From assembly GCA_027559495.1 (NCBI GenBank), contig JAMXSV010000017.1:1860001-1924000 (forward strand): a stretch of DNA of 64,000 nucleotides. Reading direction: 5' to 3'. Made by a program: the position numbers and the translations under genes. Below the pieces are notes generated by a model, which made no database searches, was not told the DNA's origin, and saw nothing but the letters and a program-made list of their open reading frames with translations. The DNA is from Aurifilum marmelostoma. Taxonomy: Eukaryota; Ascomycota; Sordariomycetes; Diaporthales; Cryphonectriaceae. Position 1 is the first letter of the stretch. The number at the start of each line of letters is the position of its first letter. Positions 45,439 to 57,878 of the stretch are shown here, piece by piece.

Positions 45439-46516
45439 ATTGAATACGTTGTTCCGATGGCGAGGGGCTTTCAAGCTCAACAGATGATAGTATGTGAAGT
45501 GTTGACAAGGGGGCTTCCAACGTGCAAACGGTGATAGTGAGAAGATGAAGTCAGCTCGAGGCACTAATTTAACGTTGTCCGAGATGGTGCCCGGGATGCT
45601 ACTCTGACCAGCCCCTTGCACGCGCCTAGCGATCTGGTGCGGGCGGAGGATTTCTCCGTCTTATTCTGCGATTGAAGCTCTTCAATTCCCTAAGCACACA
45701 AGACTCAGCAAGTTGTCTGCTCTGTGGTCATATTCCAAGATCGCTGATAAGGTTAGCTTTTCGAGGATTGTTGTAAACCTGTCATGTCCAGAGGGAGGTT
45801 GACACTTCTGAGCTGTCCAAGTCAGCTAATTATCAGACAGGCAGTGGGAAGAATGTAGAGTGCAGAAGTCCAAGATAACGAGCTGAAGAATAAAATTTGG
45901 TAACCACAGGAAGCTTTGATTAGCATTGGCAGATTTGCCTTTGTCCACGGGAAATACGTCTTGTCCGCATCCTCTAAAGGTTGAACATTATAGCATTTAT
46001 GCGCATACACTCAAAATTATGTGGGAGTTGAATCAACATGAGAAGTTGTATGGGACGAGATAATTGGCAATTTCGATTTTGCTTTGGCCGTAAACTTGAT
46101 CGAGTAACATGCTTCCAGCAGCCTTCAATGTACTCATCAATTCCAGGAAGGTCGTACAATAGTTATTTTTGAAGTCACGTCTCTGCTTTGATGATGATAT
46201 CACGGTGCTGGGAAGACGGTTTGGAACTCTTCCTATCCTTTACTTGGGGACCGGATTTGGATATCGATATTTAGGGTGCTTCATTCATTTTGGACGAACT
46301 GTACTATATACTTAGGTACCTATGACATTTGGTACAGAAAATTCATGAAACCTAAATTTGACCAGAGCCATGCTCCCAGCAATACATTACATATTATGCC
46401 ATATAGCCATCGTACTTACATAGCTCAGGCGGCCTCCAAGCTTTACTGCTTAGATGCGACATTGACATCATTCTGAAAATTTTGATTCACCATCCTCTGC
46501 CACCGTTGCAAACCCT
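45439..46516. other. Intergenic, no supported gene
   Basis: About 1.1 kb between two minus-strand genes shows nothing beyond short random frames. It should hold the promoter of the GNAT gene. Confidence 0.5.
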
Positions 46517-47222
46517 TTACGACACGGTGACATTGACCTTGTAGATGTTGAAACCCATCACACCAGAAGCCTGGAACCAACGTCAGTATCCTTGACAGAT
46601 GCGCCGTCAAACATAAGGAGCTTCACTTACACCAACGAGGTGGGGAATGGCGGCCTTCAAGTAGTAATCACCAGCAGAGGTGCCGGCAGGAATCGTCACG
46701 CTCTCAGTGAATGTATAAGGATACGCTGCTCCCTCGCTGCCTGTGAGAGTCACATAGCCGATCTGGGTTCCGATGCACGTGTCGCAGTCGTACTCAGTCG
46801 TCGCAAGACCCTGAAGGTATGAAAGTCAGTTGAGGATGTCATAAGAACGAAAGTGACTTCGAGAAGCAAGTGTGGGGTGCTTTTAGTCTCGACCAGGCCA
46901 TTGGAGGACAAAGCAGATTCGTGTTATAAAGTTCAAGCTGGGACTTCCGGGTCACATTCTATGCAACCCAATTTCGCTTGATCGAGTGTCGCGTGCGGGA
47001 TACTGGGGAAGTTTTCGAAGTAGAAGAACAAATTATTGGAGAAAACTATACCCAAATGATGGAATAATCATCCCAGTTCTGAATGTATAGCGCCGTCTGC
47101 AGTGTGGCATCGATGCTTCCGCCGGCCTTGGCGGTCGCTGGGGCAGTGAAGCCCGTGACATAAGCGCTGGCCAGAGGCAGGGCTGCCAGGGCGGATGTGG
47201 CGAGGGTGGTGAAAGAGACCAT
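46517..47222 (-). CDS. Small secreted protein, resembles Nis1-type effectors
   Basis: Three exons (47222-47052, 46810-46631, 46570-46517), all joined in phase 0, give 134 residues. None of them stands out as a long frame on its own. The start MVSFTTLATSALAALPLASA is a clear signal peptide. The mature part is a beta-rich chain: TGFTAPATAKAGGSIDATL, one close cysteine pair (YDCDTC), a middle strand block (GYVTLTGSEGA), then VTIPAGTSAGDYYLKAAIP and a C-terminal FNIYKVNVTV strand. Size, secretion and this strand order resemble the Nis1 family of ascomycete secreted effectors, some of which act on plant immune kinases. The match is by eye and tentative; a different small immunoglobulin-like secreted family is possible. 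Confidence 0.65.
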
Positions 47223-48944
47223 CTTGGCGATCTATCTGTTGAGAAGTGAATGGTTTCGAAGGGAAACAAAGGTATGAATTGAAGGTGAGCGAACGTGGTT
47301 TGAATGGGACCAGTGAAGAGCGTTGACGGAGGGCGGGTGCTAATCTATAAGAGCTCAACTGAATGATCCAAAAAAACCTTAGGTTTGTACCCTGTATTAT
47401 ACATAATCTTTTCCTTGGGGCGAAATTTGCTGTCAGCCACGAGAGCAACAGGGTGCCGCTGTGGCCGTACCGCTGCTTTCAGGGGCTCTGCCAGGCAGTG
47501 ATCATCACTCGGGCTCTCGGCAGAAGCGACATCAAAGTATAACATAGCACTGCAGGTGGAACCCCAATGCACATTTACAAGAGCGCTGAAGTCAGATGTC
47601 AGGGGTTGCTTCGTATTCAGTTCCGATATTCTCGAAATGTCTCCTCAGATTGACTAAAGCACTAGCATTCTAGGAAAATCCTATGCTTAGGCGGTGTAAC
47701 GCTGCCTAATCTCTCCGCGGCAGCGGTAAGAATCCTCTCCCGGAAATCGAACAGCAGGCCCCCTTCGGGAGAGACAGCCTTCCAGGCAATCATCGACTCT
47801 CTGACACGACGAGCAACAAAGGCTCAAAAGTCCGCAGCAATCTTTCGCCTGAGGCTTGCCTAGGAGCCGCCACGCCGGATGAAGCGGGCCTAAAATGTTT
47901 CCTGATTCCAGGCAGGACAGCACAAACACGTGTGACGTTACCGACCGTTGGGGTGATTTATGCATAAGCTTGCTAGCAACCTTGGAACCCTAACGAGCGG
48001 GTACGAGACGGCGATCCTGTGGGGAGTTCCCCAGTGGGTGGTAACGTGTCGAAGGAAATGCAATGCTACTTTAGGCCAGAGATGAACGTACCTACTTCCC
48101 GAATTCTACCAATATGCCGTATTTCTTCAGCCCTAAGGCGCCATGTCACCTTGCGACATAAAAAAACGACCTCTTGGCAGATGCATCACGGAACAGGATT
48201 TGTCTCTGGGGCCATGAATCCATCGACAGTGACACGCAGGTGGCTGAGCACTGTCTTGTCAGGAGAGTACCAGCCGAGTTTGCCGACGTCCCACCTGCGC
48301 AAATACCAATCTGGAACAACTAACTCCTAGGTACTTCAATACCTTGAATGGTTCCCTCATCAAGGTAAAAGTATCCAAAGAGTTATCAACAGCAGTGGGG
48401 TACGAACTAACAGGCAATGAAAATTCGCCCAGTGCATTCCTTGTACCAAGAACTTAGGCTCGACCAGAAGATGAAGCTGACCAGGACATGCTCACAGCCA
48501 CCGGCTCCTGATTGTTTTACGCGAGAAAATAAATATTCACAAATTAGAACAAGCCAGAAGAGCAGGTTGAGGCTTGAATGTGAATTAGTTGTTCAACCTA
48601 TGTTAGTCATCATCTGATATACTGCCCAGGTGGGTGTCTGTGAACACCGGATCCACACCGACTTCTTTTCCACAGTATTCGGCCTCTCTCAGAGGAAGAA
48701 TTAGCTTGCCAGTGGAGACAGTCAGAGATTAAGACTCGGGCTCTGAACTTGTCAAATCATTGATTGATTTAAATACGTTGCTAGAAGAGAAAACTATCTA
48801 AGATCTTCGTCTCATGCTCCCCAAGTGTTAAGTATGTTGTGTGCGAAAATGTCCAAGACTATTTCTTTCCATTGCTGCAGATCGCCTCTACTTCTAAATA
48901 CAGTTACCATCTCATAACACCCATAGTGTGTTGCTACGAGTCGA
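47223..48944. other. Intergenic, no supported gene
   Basis: About 1.7 kb lies between the small secreted protein gene and the GH16 gene, both on the minus strand. Short frames here show no domain; the left end is the promoter of the secreted protein gene. Confidence 0.5.
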
Positions 48945-49945
48945 TTAGTTCGACACATATTGAGCAACATATCCGACCTCCATCATCGCTCCATACCCAT
49001 CGAGAGTCGCGGAGTTTGGATACCCAGGCTATGAAGTTTGTTAGCTTGAATGTTTTTTTCTTTTACCTGAAATAAGATTGAAACTTCGATAATGACAGAC
49101 GAAACCTTGGTGGATAAAATCCCCGCGGGGGGGGGGGGGGGAGGTTGTGGCTTTTCAGATATTGTGCTTACCCAAGTTCCGCCCACGGCTACATTGAGAA
49201 TAAAATAGAGAGGGGAGTGGCACAGAGAAGTCCACGCAGACTGGGTGAGCTGGCTACCTGTCAAGGTCTGGAAGACAATTCCGTCCATGGACCACTTGAT
49301 GGTCTCGGTCTGCCAGTTGTTGGACGTGCGATCCCACTCAACCCTCCAGACGTGCCAGCTCTGATCTGGGATGGCAATGTGGCTGCCAATGCCCGTGCCT
49401 TCGTTGCAGATACCGCCGGGGTAGGTCCCGCAATGAGCAGTCCCATAACCAGTGAGGGCGCCGTCGATGGTCTCCAAGACGTCCAGCTCTCCGCAGGCAG
49501 GCCAGCTCCCGCCGTGGCGCAGCGAGTCCCCCAGCATCCAGAACGCCGGCCAGATTCCCTGCTTGGTGCTGATGGCGTTGGTGCCAAATCGGATGTCAGC
49601 CTCGGCCCTCGTGACTTTGCCTGCGGTGGGCGTAAAGGTGTATTTGGACTCGACCCTGCCAGAGGTCCAGCCGTTCTGGGCCGACGAGTCCCTCCAGGGA
49701 ACGAGCTGCAGCGTCTGCCCGCCGGAGCACTGCACATTGGCCGAGGAAGACGTGTATTCCTCCCACTCGGCATTGACGCCCAGGTAGCCGGTTATGATGT
49801 TCCAGTTATTGGCATCAGGAGCAACGCCGGCTGCGTAAGGGAAATCAGCGCCCCAGACTTCGGTGAAGCCCGAGTAAGACGGCGGTGTCCAGCCCGCCAC
49901 GACAGAGACCAACGCGAGAACCAGCACTGGCGAAAGACGAGCCAT
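48945..49945 (-). CDS. Secreted GH16 beta-glucanase (endo-1,3(4)-beta-glucanase-like)
   Basis: This is an extracellular glycoside hydrolase of family 16 that cuts beta-1,3/1,4-glucans. Two exons (49945-49172, 49028-48945) give 285 residues. The start MARLSPVLVLALVSVVAG is a signal peptide. The catalytic ExDxxE signature is present as GELDVLETI, with Glu153 as nucleophile, Asp155 and Glu158 as acid/base. Substrate-cleft blocks GIWPAFWMLGD and SWHVWRVEWD and the LNVAVGGTW strand are also present. The intron (143 nt) starts right after GGTW and includes a 15-G tract; splicing continues with PGYPNSATLDGYGAMMEVGY, the usual C-terminal strand of the fold. The unspliced frame, which runs on to 48983, ends in unrelated sequence. 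Its role may be cell-wall remodelling or glucan use. Confidence 0.93.
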
Positions 49946-50178
49946 GTTATATATTTGGCAGTGAATATATAAATGAAGGAATGTGAAATAAAAGTAGATC
50001 TCCAGGATTATGTGCGAGTGCAAAATACGAATTGCTCGAGCCAATATATACAAGGACGCAACAGAAGTATTCGATCTTCTTCTTGGGAGGAGTGATATAG
50101 TAATTACTCCACAAAGCCTGCAAATCCGGTTCATAGGGTAGCCAGCCACAGAGCCGGCCACATCAGGACTATCAACGC

Positions 50179-50187
50179 CTTATATAC
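50179..50187 (-). promoter_or_regulatory. TATA box candidate of the GH16 gene
   Basis: On the minus strand TATATAAGG lies about 235 bp upstream of the GH16 start codon. Confidence 0.35.
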
Positions 50188-51545
50188 TCATCAGGAAAAT
50201 GTGTAAAGCCACCATCGTCACTATCGCATGTTGGCTGCCAAGAAAAACATCCAGACATGATAGATCCGTATGCCACGGGCACGCCGCCGCGTTGGTGAAT
50301 AGCCTCGACTCAGGATGGCATCCTGTCTCACGACACAGTCGTGCCACAGCCGGTTCGAAGTCTGTCGAAGCCTGCACTCAGCTCTACAACAAGTCCATGT
50401 TTGCTGGCAACAGGCCCCCCGCCCAGGTGCTCATTCTTGTCAGGTTTTACCTGGGCACCGCTGCAGGCGGTCCACACACGTGCTTTTCAGCATCAAATGT
50501 CAAGAGGAGGGTGACACTGCAACCAAAGAATTTTGTCATATTCTTAGTCAAGGTCGCCAAAAAAGTGATAAGTTCTAGAAAATGTCGCCGAGCGACCAAG
50601 CCACGCGACAGGGACAGGCGAAAGAAGAAGTACGGTCATGCGGGAGTCCTTTTACAAGCAGGAGCAGCTAAGAGTGATTTCAACCCGAGCCAATGAGCAT
50701 TGAGGTGCGGGCTGAGTTTGCCTGTAACATCAAGAGAACGTGAAGGCGACGGGATGTTGTATAATACTGCACTCTTTGAGTAATCATCTCAACTCAGCAG
50801 AGATTCAATACGTAGGCAGCCACCAGACTGTAAGTCCAAGTATGAATATGCCAACAGATTGCCCTTCCTTGTCGCTGCTTGATTTTATAACACAGCAGCT
50901 TCAAGGTATCCCACCTTCGAGCGTGACTCGCTCAGAATATGATCAAATTGTCGAGATGGTCAAGTGGGCTAAATACTTACTCATCACCCTGTACCGGGGC
51001 CAGGAAAACGGATGGTTGACTAGAGTACAGAACGAGTCAAAGGAGGGTGTCTGCAGAAGAAACTCTAATGGCGTGAGAAGCTTGGCACAACCGCCATAAT
51101 GGTATGCCCGGATGTGGGTGATTGTTGGACAGGACCAATAGCAAGGGAAGACTCCTGGCAAACTTGTCGTGTGACCAGCTTGAAGGCGGAACTTCTGATG
51201 ATAAATACTCCAACATTTTCGACAGCGTGACACCACCTCACACCAAGTTCTTGGAAGGACGACGGTATATCGAACTCGATAGGTACTTTTATTAATGGCC
51301 AGAGGGGTCATTTCGCTTTTTTATTTTTTTGCAAAGCCAATAACGATAGCTACAGCCTCGGACCCTGCCACATTCCCTAAACGTAACGTTAGCTCGCTCA
51401 GTTCTTATGGTCATGTGAAAGGGCACTGAGACGTTTTGGCGAGGGCTCCGGGAAATCCGCCTTCGATGTGCTTCTGCTGATGATCGGCGTATCAACATGG
51501 AGGGGCTTCATAAAGGCTGACATCATATCGTCTTTGTGTGATACT

Positions 51546-52020
51546 TTAGGAACGACATGAAGGTACTATCGCGGAGCTCGGTGACGTTTGAACCGGAGAT
51601 ACGATGGACATCGTGGACAGCCGTTCTGCTAGAACTCTCTGATGACATTCACAGTCTGGACAACTGCCGGTGCGGATCTGTCTCCGTGTTATGTCAGATC
51701 TCCGAGACAAGAATGAAATAGAACACGTTAATACCTGAATAAGGGCGTCTTGTCCGAGTAATGATGCCGCTGACCACATCGTCGCTTACCTGGATCGCGC
51801 ACATGTCACCTGCAGGATACTTGTCAGATTCTGCAGTCTGGGCCCGGCCATGAGTCGCGAACATGTGAGGTTCTTGTGTTTGTAGCCATGAATGGATTTG
51901 ATTTTTGGAGACTGAGCATTCTCGGAATCCGTGGGAATTGTGGGATCTGTGGGAGTAATTGAGCAGGTCGATGCCTCGCGTTCTGCTGTTGAATAACGGT
52001 TCATAGCATTGATCCTTCAT
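51546..52020 (-). CDS. Hypothetical protein, doubtful two-exon gene
   Basis: Two frames (52020-51790, 51734-51546) join in phase 0 through a 55-nt intron with CAG-GTAAGC donor and TTCAG acceptor, giving 139 residues. The second part has a SCPDCECH cysteine cluster. There is no signal peptide or recognised domain. The clean splice is the main argument for a gene; composition is otherwise unremarkable. Confidence 0.28.
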
Positions 52021-52374
52021 GATGATACAGCGCAGTCATTCGAGCATTATCTTCAAGACCTTCCATGGGACTTGATTAGACAGAGACCAGGAAAAAGAAC
52101 GGTCTCTGCGAGAGGATCAGTGATGCACGTACTCGTATGCATTTGTTCAAAATACTATAAAGCTTCGGGCCGTCAATTTCATCTTCGCACATAGGATAGA
52201 CATTATTGTGAAGGGAAAAGATATAAAGTAAATAATGTGAACGTCAATCTTCAAATTAGAAGTGTCTCGAGTTTACACAACTTTATCTGCAGCAAATTCC
52301 AAAGCAAATCAGAGAAAAGTGCATCATCACCTCATTCTATTTTCCCTTCAACCCCCCCCCCCCCCCATCCCAAA

Positions 52375-53581
52375 TCATTCCCCCTTACTCTCCCCTCCCT
52401 TCATCTTCTCAGCCTGATCCTCCAAAGCGCGATGATAAGCGACCTGCCGCAGAACCAACTCCTTACCCCCAGGCAGACTAGCCCTCCCAGCCTCCGAGAT
52501 CTCCCGCACCTCGTCCTCGTCCAGCCCGAACCCAAACACCCCAAGATACTCGCGCATCCTCTCCGCCCGTCTCGTGGTGGTCACCACCACCGCCCCGAGC
52601 TCAACACACCACCGCATACACACCAGCGCCACAGACACCCCGTGCCGCGCGGCGATGCTCTCCAGCACGGCATCGAGGGGCGCGCCCGGGTTGGGGTTGC
52701 GCGTGAGCGGGTGCAGGGCGCCGTACGCGGCGGTGGCGATGCCCCGCTCGCGGGAGAAGGCCAGGAGGTCGTGGCCCTGTGTTAGGTACGGGTGCAGCTC
52801 GACTTGGTTGATGCTGGGCTTGGTGGTGGTTGTGGGTGCCGTCAGGGTGGCTAGGAGGTGCTCTGGCTGGTAGCCGGACACGCCGATGGAGCGGGCCTTG
52901 CCTGTCGCCCTGACGGCTTGGAGGGCGGCCCAGGCGGCGGGGAGGTCGCTGTCTGGACCTTTGTGGAAGGGGGTGTGGATGAGGTATCTTGTCACAGATA
53001 GGTCAACAATGCCCACTTTTGGTCATTGGTGTGTACACTGGAGATTCTATTGAGTATATATCAGAGAGCCAAAAGAGAAGACGAAAAAAAGTAAAACCAG
53101 AAACAAAGAGCCATGAAAGCATAAACTCACAAGTCCACATAATCCAGCCCCAACTTCCCCAAACTAACATCAATCTTCTCCCCAGCCCGCGCATACTCGG
53201 AAGAGACCTTGGTAGTCACAAACAACTCCTCCCGAGTCACCACGCCCTCGGCAACCGCCTCTCTGATGGCCACCCCGAGCTCCCCTTCGGTATGGTAGTT
53301 CTCGGCCGTGTCGAGGTGGCGGTATCCGGCGCGGACGGCCGTCTTGATCAGCTCGACGACGTCGCGGTCGATCCTGTCGTCGGTCTCGAGGCGGGCCTTG
53401 GTCGGGTCGCGGCCAGAGCCGGTGAGTTTGGTGCGGAGGAGGGCTGTGCCCGTGCCAAAGGCGAGCTGGACCAGTTTGGTCAGTGCTGCCTGGTTATATT
53501 CATCTCATTTCTACTGAAAGGAGAACTGCGTCGGCCTACAAGTGGGATAGAGACCCCATCGTTCATCGTCAGGCTTGTCAT
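52375..53581 (-). CDS. Aldo-keto reductase
   Basis: This is a cytosolic NADPH-dependent reductase of carbonyl compounds with a TIM-barrel fold. Three exons (53581-53540, 53465-53131, 52987-52375) give 329 residues. The short first exon supplies MTSLTMNDGVSIPL, which leads into the family's LAFGTGTALL. The full catalytic tetrad is present: Asp66 and Tyr71 in YRHLDTAENY, Lys100 in LFVTTKV and His130 in YLIHTPF. Later blocks IGVSGYQPEHL, NQVELHPYL and AAYGALHPL match the barrel strands and cofactor loop. Introns of 74 and 143 nt are GT-AG. Physiological substrate is unknown; relatives reduce sugars, aldehydes and polyketide intermediates. No clustered partner enzyme is next to it. Confidence 0.94.
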
Positions 53582-54068
53582 TGTGGCTCGTGATGGCAGG
53601 ATATGTGGACCAAAGGAGCCAGCTTTTGAAAGTGATCTCTATAATCTGCTCGGTTTATATGAAGACGTCAAGGTGTCAATCATCCCTTCCTACCGTGCGA
53701 TGACTTTGCTTTGCAGGTATCTTCTTACATATGGCTGCCAGTGTGCCCCCGTGAGCCGCGCCCAGTTCGGCCGGCGACGGTACCGAGCTGCCGAGAGCGG
53801 GCCGAAGTAATCGTAACAGGAAAGATATTCATTGTCAGCCTAGACTGTTCTCGAACCTAAACTGTGGTAAGAAAGACAGACGTAATATTTTAAGATCACC
53901 ACACAAGGGATGGCATGAAGGGAGATTAGAACCGCAGGGAACGACTATTATTCTCGTTCATATAGTCGAGTATTAAGACAGGGCTAATATAATATACGGT
54001 GTTCATTACTTCGTGCGTGACCCCGAGGCGAGAAGAGGACCAGCGCTCGCTCCCTCTTATTATTATTT
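53582..54068. other. Intergenic, aldo-keto reductase promoter
   Basis: This 0.49-kb spacer between two minus-strand genes has no recognised site. Confidence 0.4.
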
Positions 54069-57000
54069 TCACCTCACACCCGCCTTCCTTGTCTGCCCTG
54101 TAGCCTTGTTCCAGTCCTCCCATTCCTTGCTGATCTCCATCAGCACGGTGCCCATGACCGTGGCGCTGGCCATGAGGCCGTGGCCTTCTCCCTCCAGGAC
54201 GCGCACTTCACACCTCCGCATCGTCTTGCCGAGCCACTTGACGTTCTCTACGGGGACCCTGGTGTCCCTACTGCCGTGGTGGATCACCACCGGCCGCGTG
54301 ATATCCACGTACCGGAAGCCGATGGTGTGACGTCTCTCGAGGCAGACGAGCAGGTCGACGGCCGGGTTCGCCCCCCGCGTTGCCAGCTCCCAGATCGCCT
54401 GCGTCAGCCGCACGTCGTACGTCGCCTGCCGCTCCTTCTCGGCCAGCGTTGATTCGGCCGCCGCGATGATGGCGTCCTCGTGGCTGGTGGCGGGCCCGCC
54501 GTGTGGGCCCATACCAGAGCCGATCCCGCCGAACCGGTTCTCTGCCCCTGCCGCCGTGGTGGGAGAGGAGAGGGCGCCCTGCGGCCGGATCTGGTCCATC
54601 TCCTCGGTCGCCACCATGCCGCGCGCTAGCGTCGGCATGTCGGGCGGGATCCTAGCCTCTTTTTCTGGGGGCGCGGGCCGCTCGCTGTGATTATTGGGAG
54701 GCCCCCCCCTTGCCGCTCGGCTTGCGCTTGGTGCGCTTCTGCCTGGGCAGGCTGCTCGTGATGCTGCTGCTGGTGGCATTCATGAAGCTCGAGTTGGCGG
54801 CCTTGAGGATGGGTGTGGGCAGCGCCCTGAGGATCTTCTGCGACGTGGGGATGGCATTAGAGGGTGGTAGGGGAGCCTGTGCCGAGGCGCCGAACACAGA
54901 CATCTGAGACGGTGGGATCCATGGCGCCAGCAGGTGAATTCGGCCACGTATATGCTGTGGCATGCGCAGCGCTGTCGCGAGCGCGTAGATGGCGCCGGCT
55001 GAGTGAGCGAGGATGGAGAATTTTGTAATCTTGAGAGATTGGCAGATTGCATACACATCATCTGAGCCAAGAAAAGTCGTCGGTCAGCATGATTTTCAAT
55101 CACAACGGGCTGTTGCGTCGTGGCAGTCTGTGTGCTATGCGCGTCAAGGGAGAGGGGGTTTAGAAATAAACATCAGGGCGTCTTACCCGGCCAGCTGAGA
55201 GGCGTCGCAGTGCCTTCTGAGTACGCCTCGCTGTCGCCCACACCTGGACGGTCCGGTGTGATGAGCCGTAGCTTGAGCGTCAGGGCAAGCTCGTCGTAGA
55301 AGGCCGTAATGTACCTAGTGAGGCCCATGCCGACGCAGCAGAACACCGCGCTGCCCTCGGGGTCACCAACCTCACTAAAGCTGATGACCCTCCCTGTCTG
55401 CGGGTGTGTGATCCTCTGGCTCAGCCGTGGAGAGCGCATGTACGACTCGACGGCATCATCTATGCTGTCGGCCGAGGGCGGTCGCTCGTATGCCACGCTG
55501 AGGGTGTTGGCCTCGTCCCTGGCCCTCTCGTCCCGAGGCGAGAGAGGTGCAGAGAGGCGCTTCAGCCTCGAGCTGCTGCGCTTCACCCGCAGCTCAGGGG
55601 TGCTGCGACCTGACCGTCTCCGGGTGCTCCGGTCGCGGCTGAGGTCTCGGTCTCGTCTCTTGCCCTGTGCAATGTTGGGCGACGGGGCGCCGTCATCCAC
55701 GTCGACCTCAGTGTCGGTCACGTAATGGTCGATGTAGTGATTTGCCTTGCTGGTGGTGGCCCAGGACGGGTCGAGCAGCCCATCCCCGCTGCGCCCGTTC
55801 CTGCTGTCCCTCTTGGATCTTGCGCCGCCGCTGCTCTCTCCCTCCCTGTATGAGCTGCGCTTATTATTTGACAATGAGTGACCGTCCTCGGACATGGCGC
55901 TGCCGATGGTGGCAGCGGTAAAGTAACTCTCCTCAGGAATGGCGCCATGGGAACTGTTGCGCCTCGACGTGCGGCTCATCCTGGCAGACGACCGCTTCGC
56001 ATTTGAGCCCGTCCTCCGCAGGCTCGAGTCTCGCTGTGGTATGGCTCGTGGCGACATGGGACCGTCTGCGCCCTGGCTCTGGCTGTGGCCAGCAGCGAGC
56101 ATCTCGTCAAAGGACGGTAGCTCCTCGTTTATGGGGGTCTCGCTCAAAGAAAGCTCTGATCTCGGGGAGGCGTTCCGGGCCATGGCACTGGCCGCGAGGC
56201 CGTTGTTGCTGGTGGTGCTGGTGATGGTGCTGTTGTTCCCTTCTTCCAGACCTTCTAGTATCCCGCGCTTTCGGTCGTCGCTGTCTCTCAGCCTCTCCTT
56301 GCTGGTCATATACAAGAGTCGGGTGTTGTCTCGCCCCGCCTTCCTGCCCCAGCTGCTGTCGCCCGACTGCTGCCTCCTCACTTCTCCAGGCGACGCGACG
56401 GGAGATAAGCCGCGCTCGACGGAGATGTTGCCGACGCTGACTATGTCGGCATCCTTGGACGCCACTGAGCCCCTCGATGACGGCCGAGACGTGGTCCTGC
56501 TGCTGAGGAAGCTGAGGAGGCCGCCGCCTTCCCTGACAGAAGGAGACTTTGGGGCCGTGAGGGAGGAGAAGCCGCTCGGGGGCTTGGCTGTCTTGACTAC
56601 TGGGGGCGCAGCGGCGAGGTCGTCGAGGTCGGCAGGAGTGGTGGTGGTGTCGCCGCGCAGGTCGGAGGAGGAGAGCTTGGAGAAGGCGCCGTAGTCGACA
56701 CCGAAAGAGCCGGTGCGCCGAGGGACGTCGGGGGAGCCAGCGGGAGAGTTTGGAGAGGTGTGTATAGCGGCGAGAGGAACGTCGAAGTGGTCGGCCGCGG
56801 GGCGCGAGATGACGGAAAGGCTCGTGATCAGAGAGGAAATAACCTCGGGAGAGGCATGCGCTACAGACTCGTTTCTGGCGTGTGGTCGACTGGGTTGGTT
56901 GTAATTGCCGGGCGCCGTGTCTGTATATGGAAAAGAGAAAAATATTATTAAGATTTGTTTGTGTTTAGCGGGGGAAAAGGAGCAGGGGAAGGGGGGGGGG

Positions 57001-57193
57001 AGAGAGGGAAGAGGAAGGTCAATCTTGACTTGATCAAAACCCAAAAAATTAAAAAGGAAAAAGAAATAAAGAGGGAGACAAAAGAGTTTTCCCGTTTTGG
57101 TGGTGCATCCATACCAATTGTGGACGGGGTCTCCCACTGTCCGTATCGAGAATGTCGACTGTGTCTGGGAATCGATGGTGGCACGGCATCCAT
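54069..57193 (-). CDS. Large alpha/beta-hydrolase-fold protein with an apparent frameshift
   Basis: Three exons (57193-57115, 56920-55187, 55061-54069) encode about 934 residues if one base in a G8 tract (54702-54709) is ignored; as written, the frame stops at 54691. The start MDAVPPSIPRHSRHSRYG joins in phase 1 to the second exon. Residues up to about 490 are disordered, rich in Ser, Arg and charged repeats. The hydrolase fold follows: ISFSEVGDPEGSAVFCCVGMG, LITPDRPGVGDSEAYS, then a nucleophile elbow LAHSAGAIYALA (the first Gly of GxSxG is Ala), and near the end VVIHHGSRDTRVPVENV (Asp) and GEGHGLM (His). Its substrate is unknown; it may be a lipase- or esterase-like enzyme. The frameshift may be a sequencing error or a real disruption. 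Confidence 0.85.
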
Positions 57194-57660
57194 CGCGCCT
57201 GAGGGAGGGAGCAGGAGGAGGAGGAGGAGGAGGAGGGGGGAGGAGCAGCAGCAGCAGCAGCAGCCTGCAGCGCAGGCGCAGGAGGAGGGGGAGACGGGGC
57301 GAGATTGAGGTCAGCCAAGATGGGATGGAACGATGTGATGGATGTGCTGCCGCAGTTGCGGTTGCAGTGAGGCACCACCACCAGGGCGTGTGTGGGCGGG
57401 CACACGGCTGGTGACAATGTTACTGTTTCCAAGGGTGTCGTTGCATGCGGGCTTCGGTTGGGATTCGCTGTTCTGCAGATGTTCAGGGGCACATGCAGGC
57501 AGGTAGCAGCCGTCGCAGCGGGTGGGTGGTCCAGAGAGGTACAGGGCCGGCCGGCAGGTAGGTTCGCCTCGAGGGAGCAGGACGAGGACGAGGTTGTGCT
57601 CGGGAACCTTCTCGCGTGCAGCGTGTAATTTGAGCCTGCAGCTTGGAGGGATCCTGCAGG

Positions 57661-57693
57661 GTGTGTGTGGGTGTGTGTGTGTGTGTGTGTGTG
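57661..57693 (+). repeat. GT microsatellite
   Basis: About 16 GT units with one interruption lie upstream of the hydrolase gene. Confidence 0.9.
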
Positions 57694-57838
57694 GAGGGCA
57701 GCTGCAGTCGTCTGTCTCCCTTTGGGAAATGGGAAGGAGAAATGACAGATGATGGATAATGTAGTGGATGGAATGGGGTTCAATTATGGAGGAAAAGGGC
57801 TTAGCCCGACATGTAATGGCCAGGCAAAAGTACCAGGG

Positions 57839-57878
57839 GATTGACGGATTGATGGATTGACGGATTGATGGATTGATT
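57839..57878 (+). repeat. Tandem repeat of 8-bp unit GATTGAYG
   Basis: Five units alternate GATTGACG and GATTGATG, the last incomplete. Confidence 0.9.

Larger units (their letters stand above)
49946..52374. other. Intergenic, about 2.4 kb, mostly without supported genes
   Basis: Apart from the GH16 promoter and a doubtful two-exon frame on the minus strand (51546-52020), only weak frames occur, such as a plus-strand one at 50842-51099 starting MNMPTDCPSLSLLDF. A 15-C run is at 52352-52366. Confidence 0.5.

Noticed and set aside
49145..49972. A 275-codon plus-strand frame opposite the GH16 gene
   Set aside because: It is antisense to a GH16 protein with intact catalytic motif and signal peptide.
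55939..56694. A 251-codon plus-strand frame opposite the hydrolase gene
   Set aside because: Its Leu/Ser/Arg-rich composition mirrors the low-complexity N-terminal part of the minus-strand hydrolase; no domain or signal supports it.
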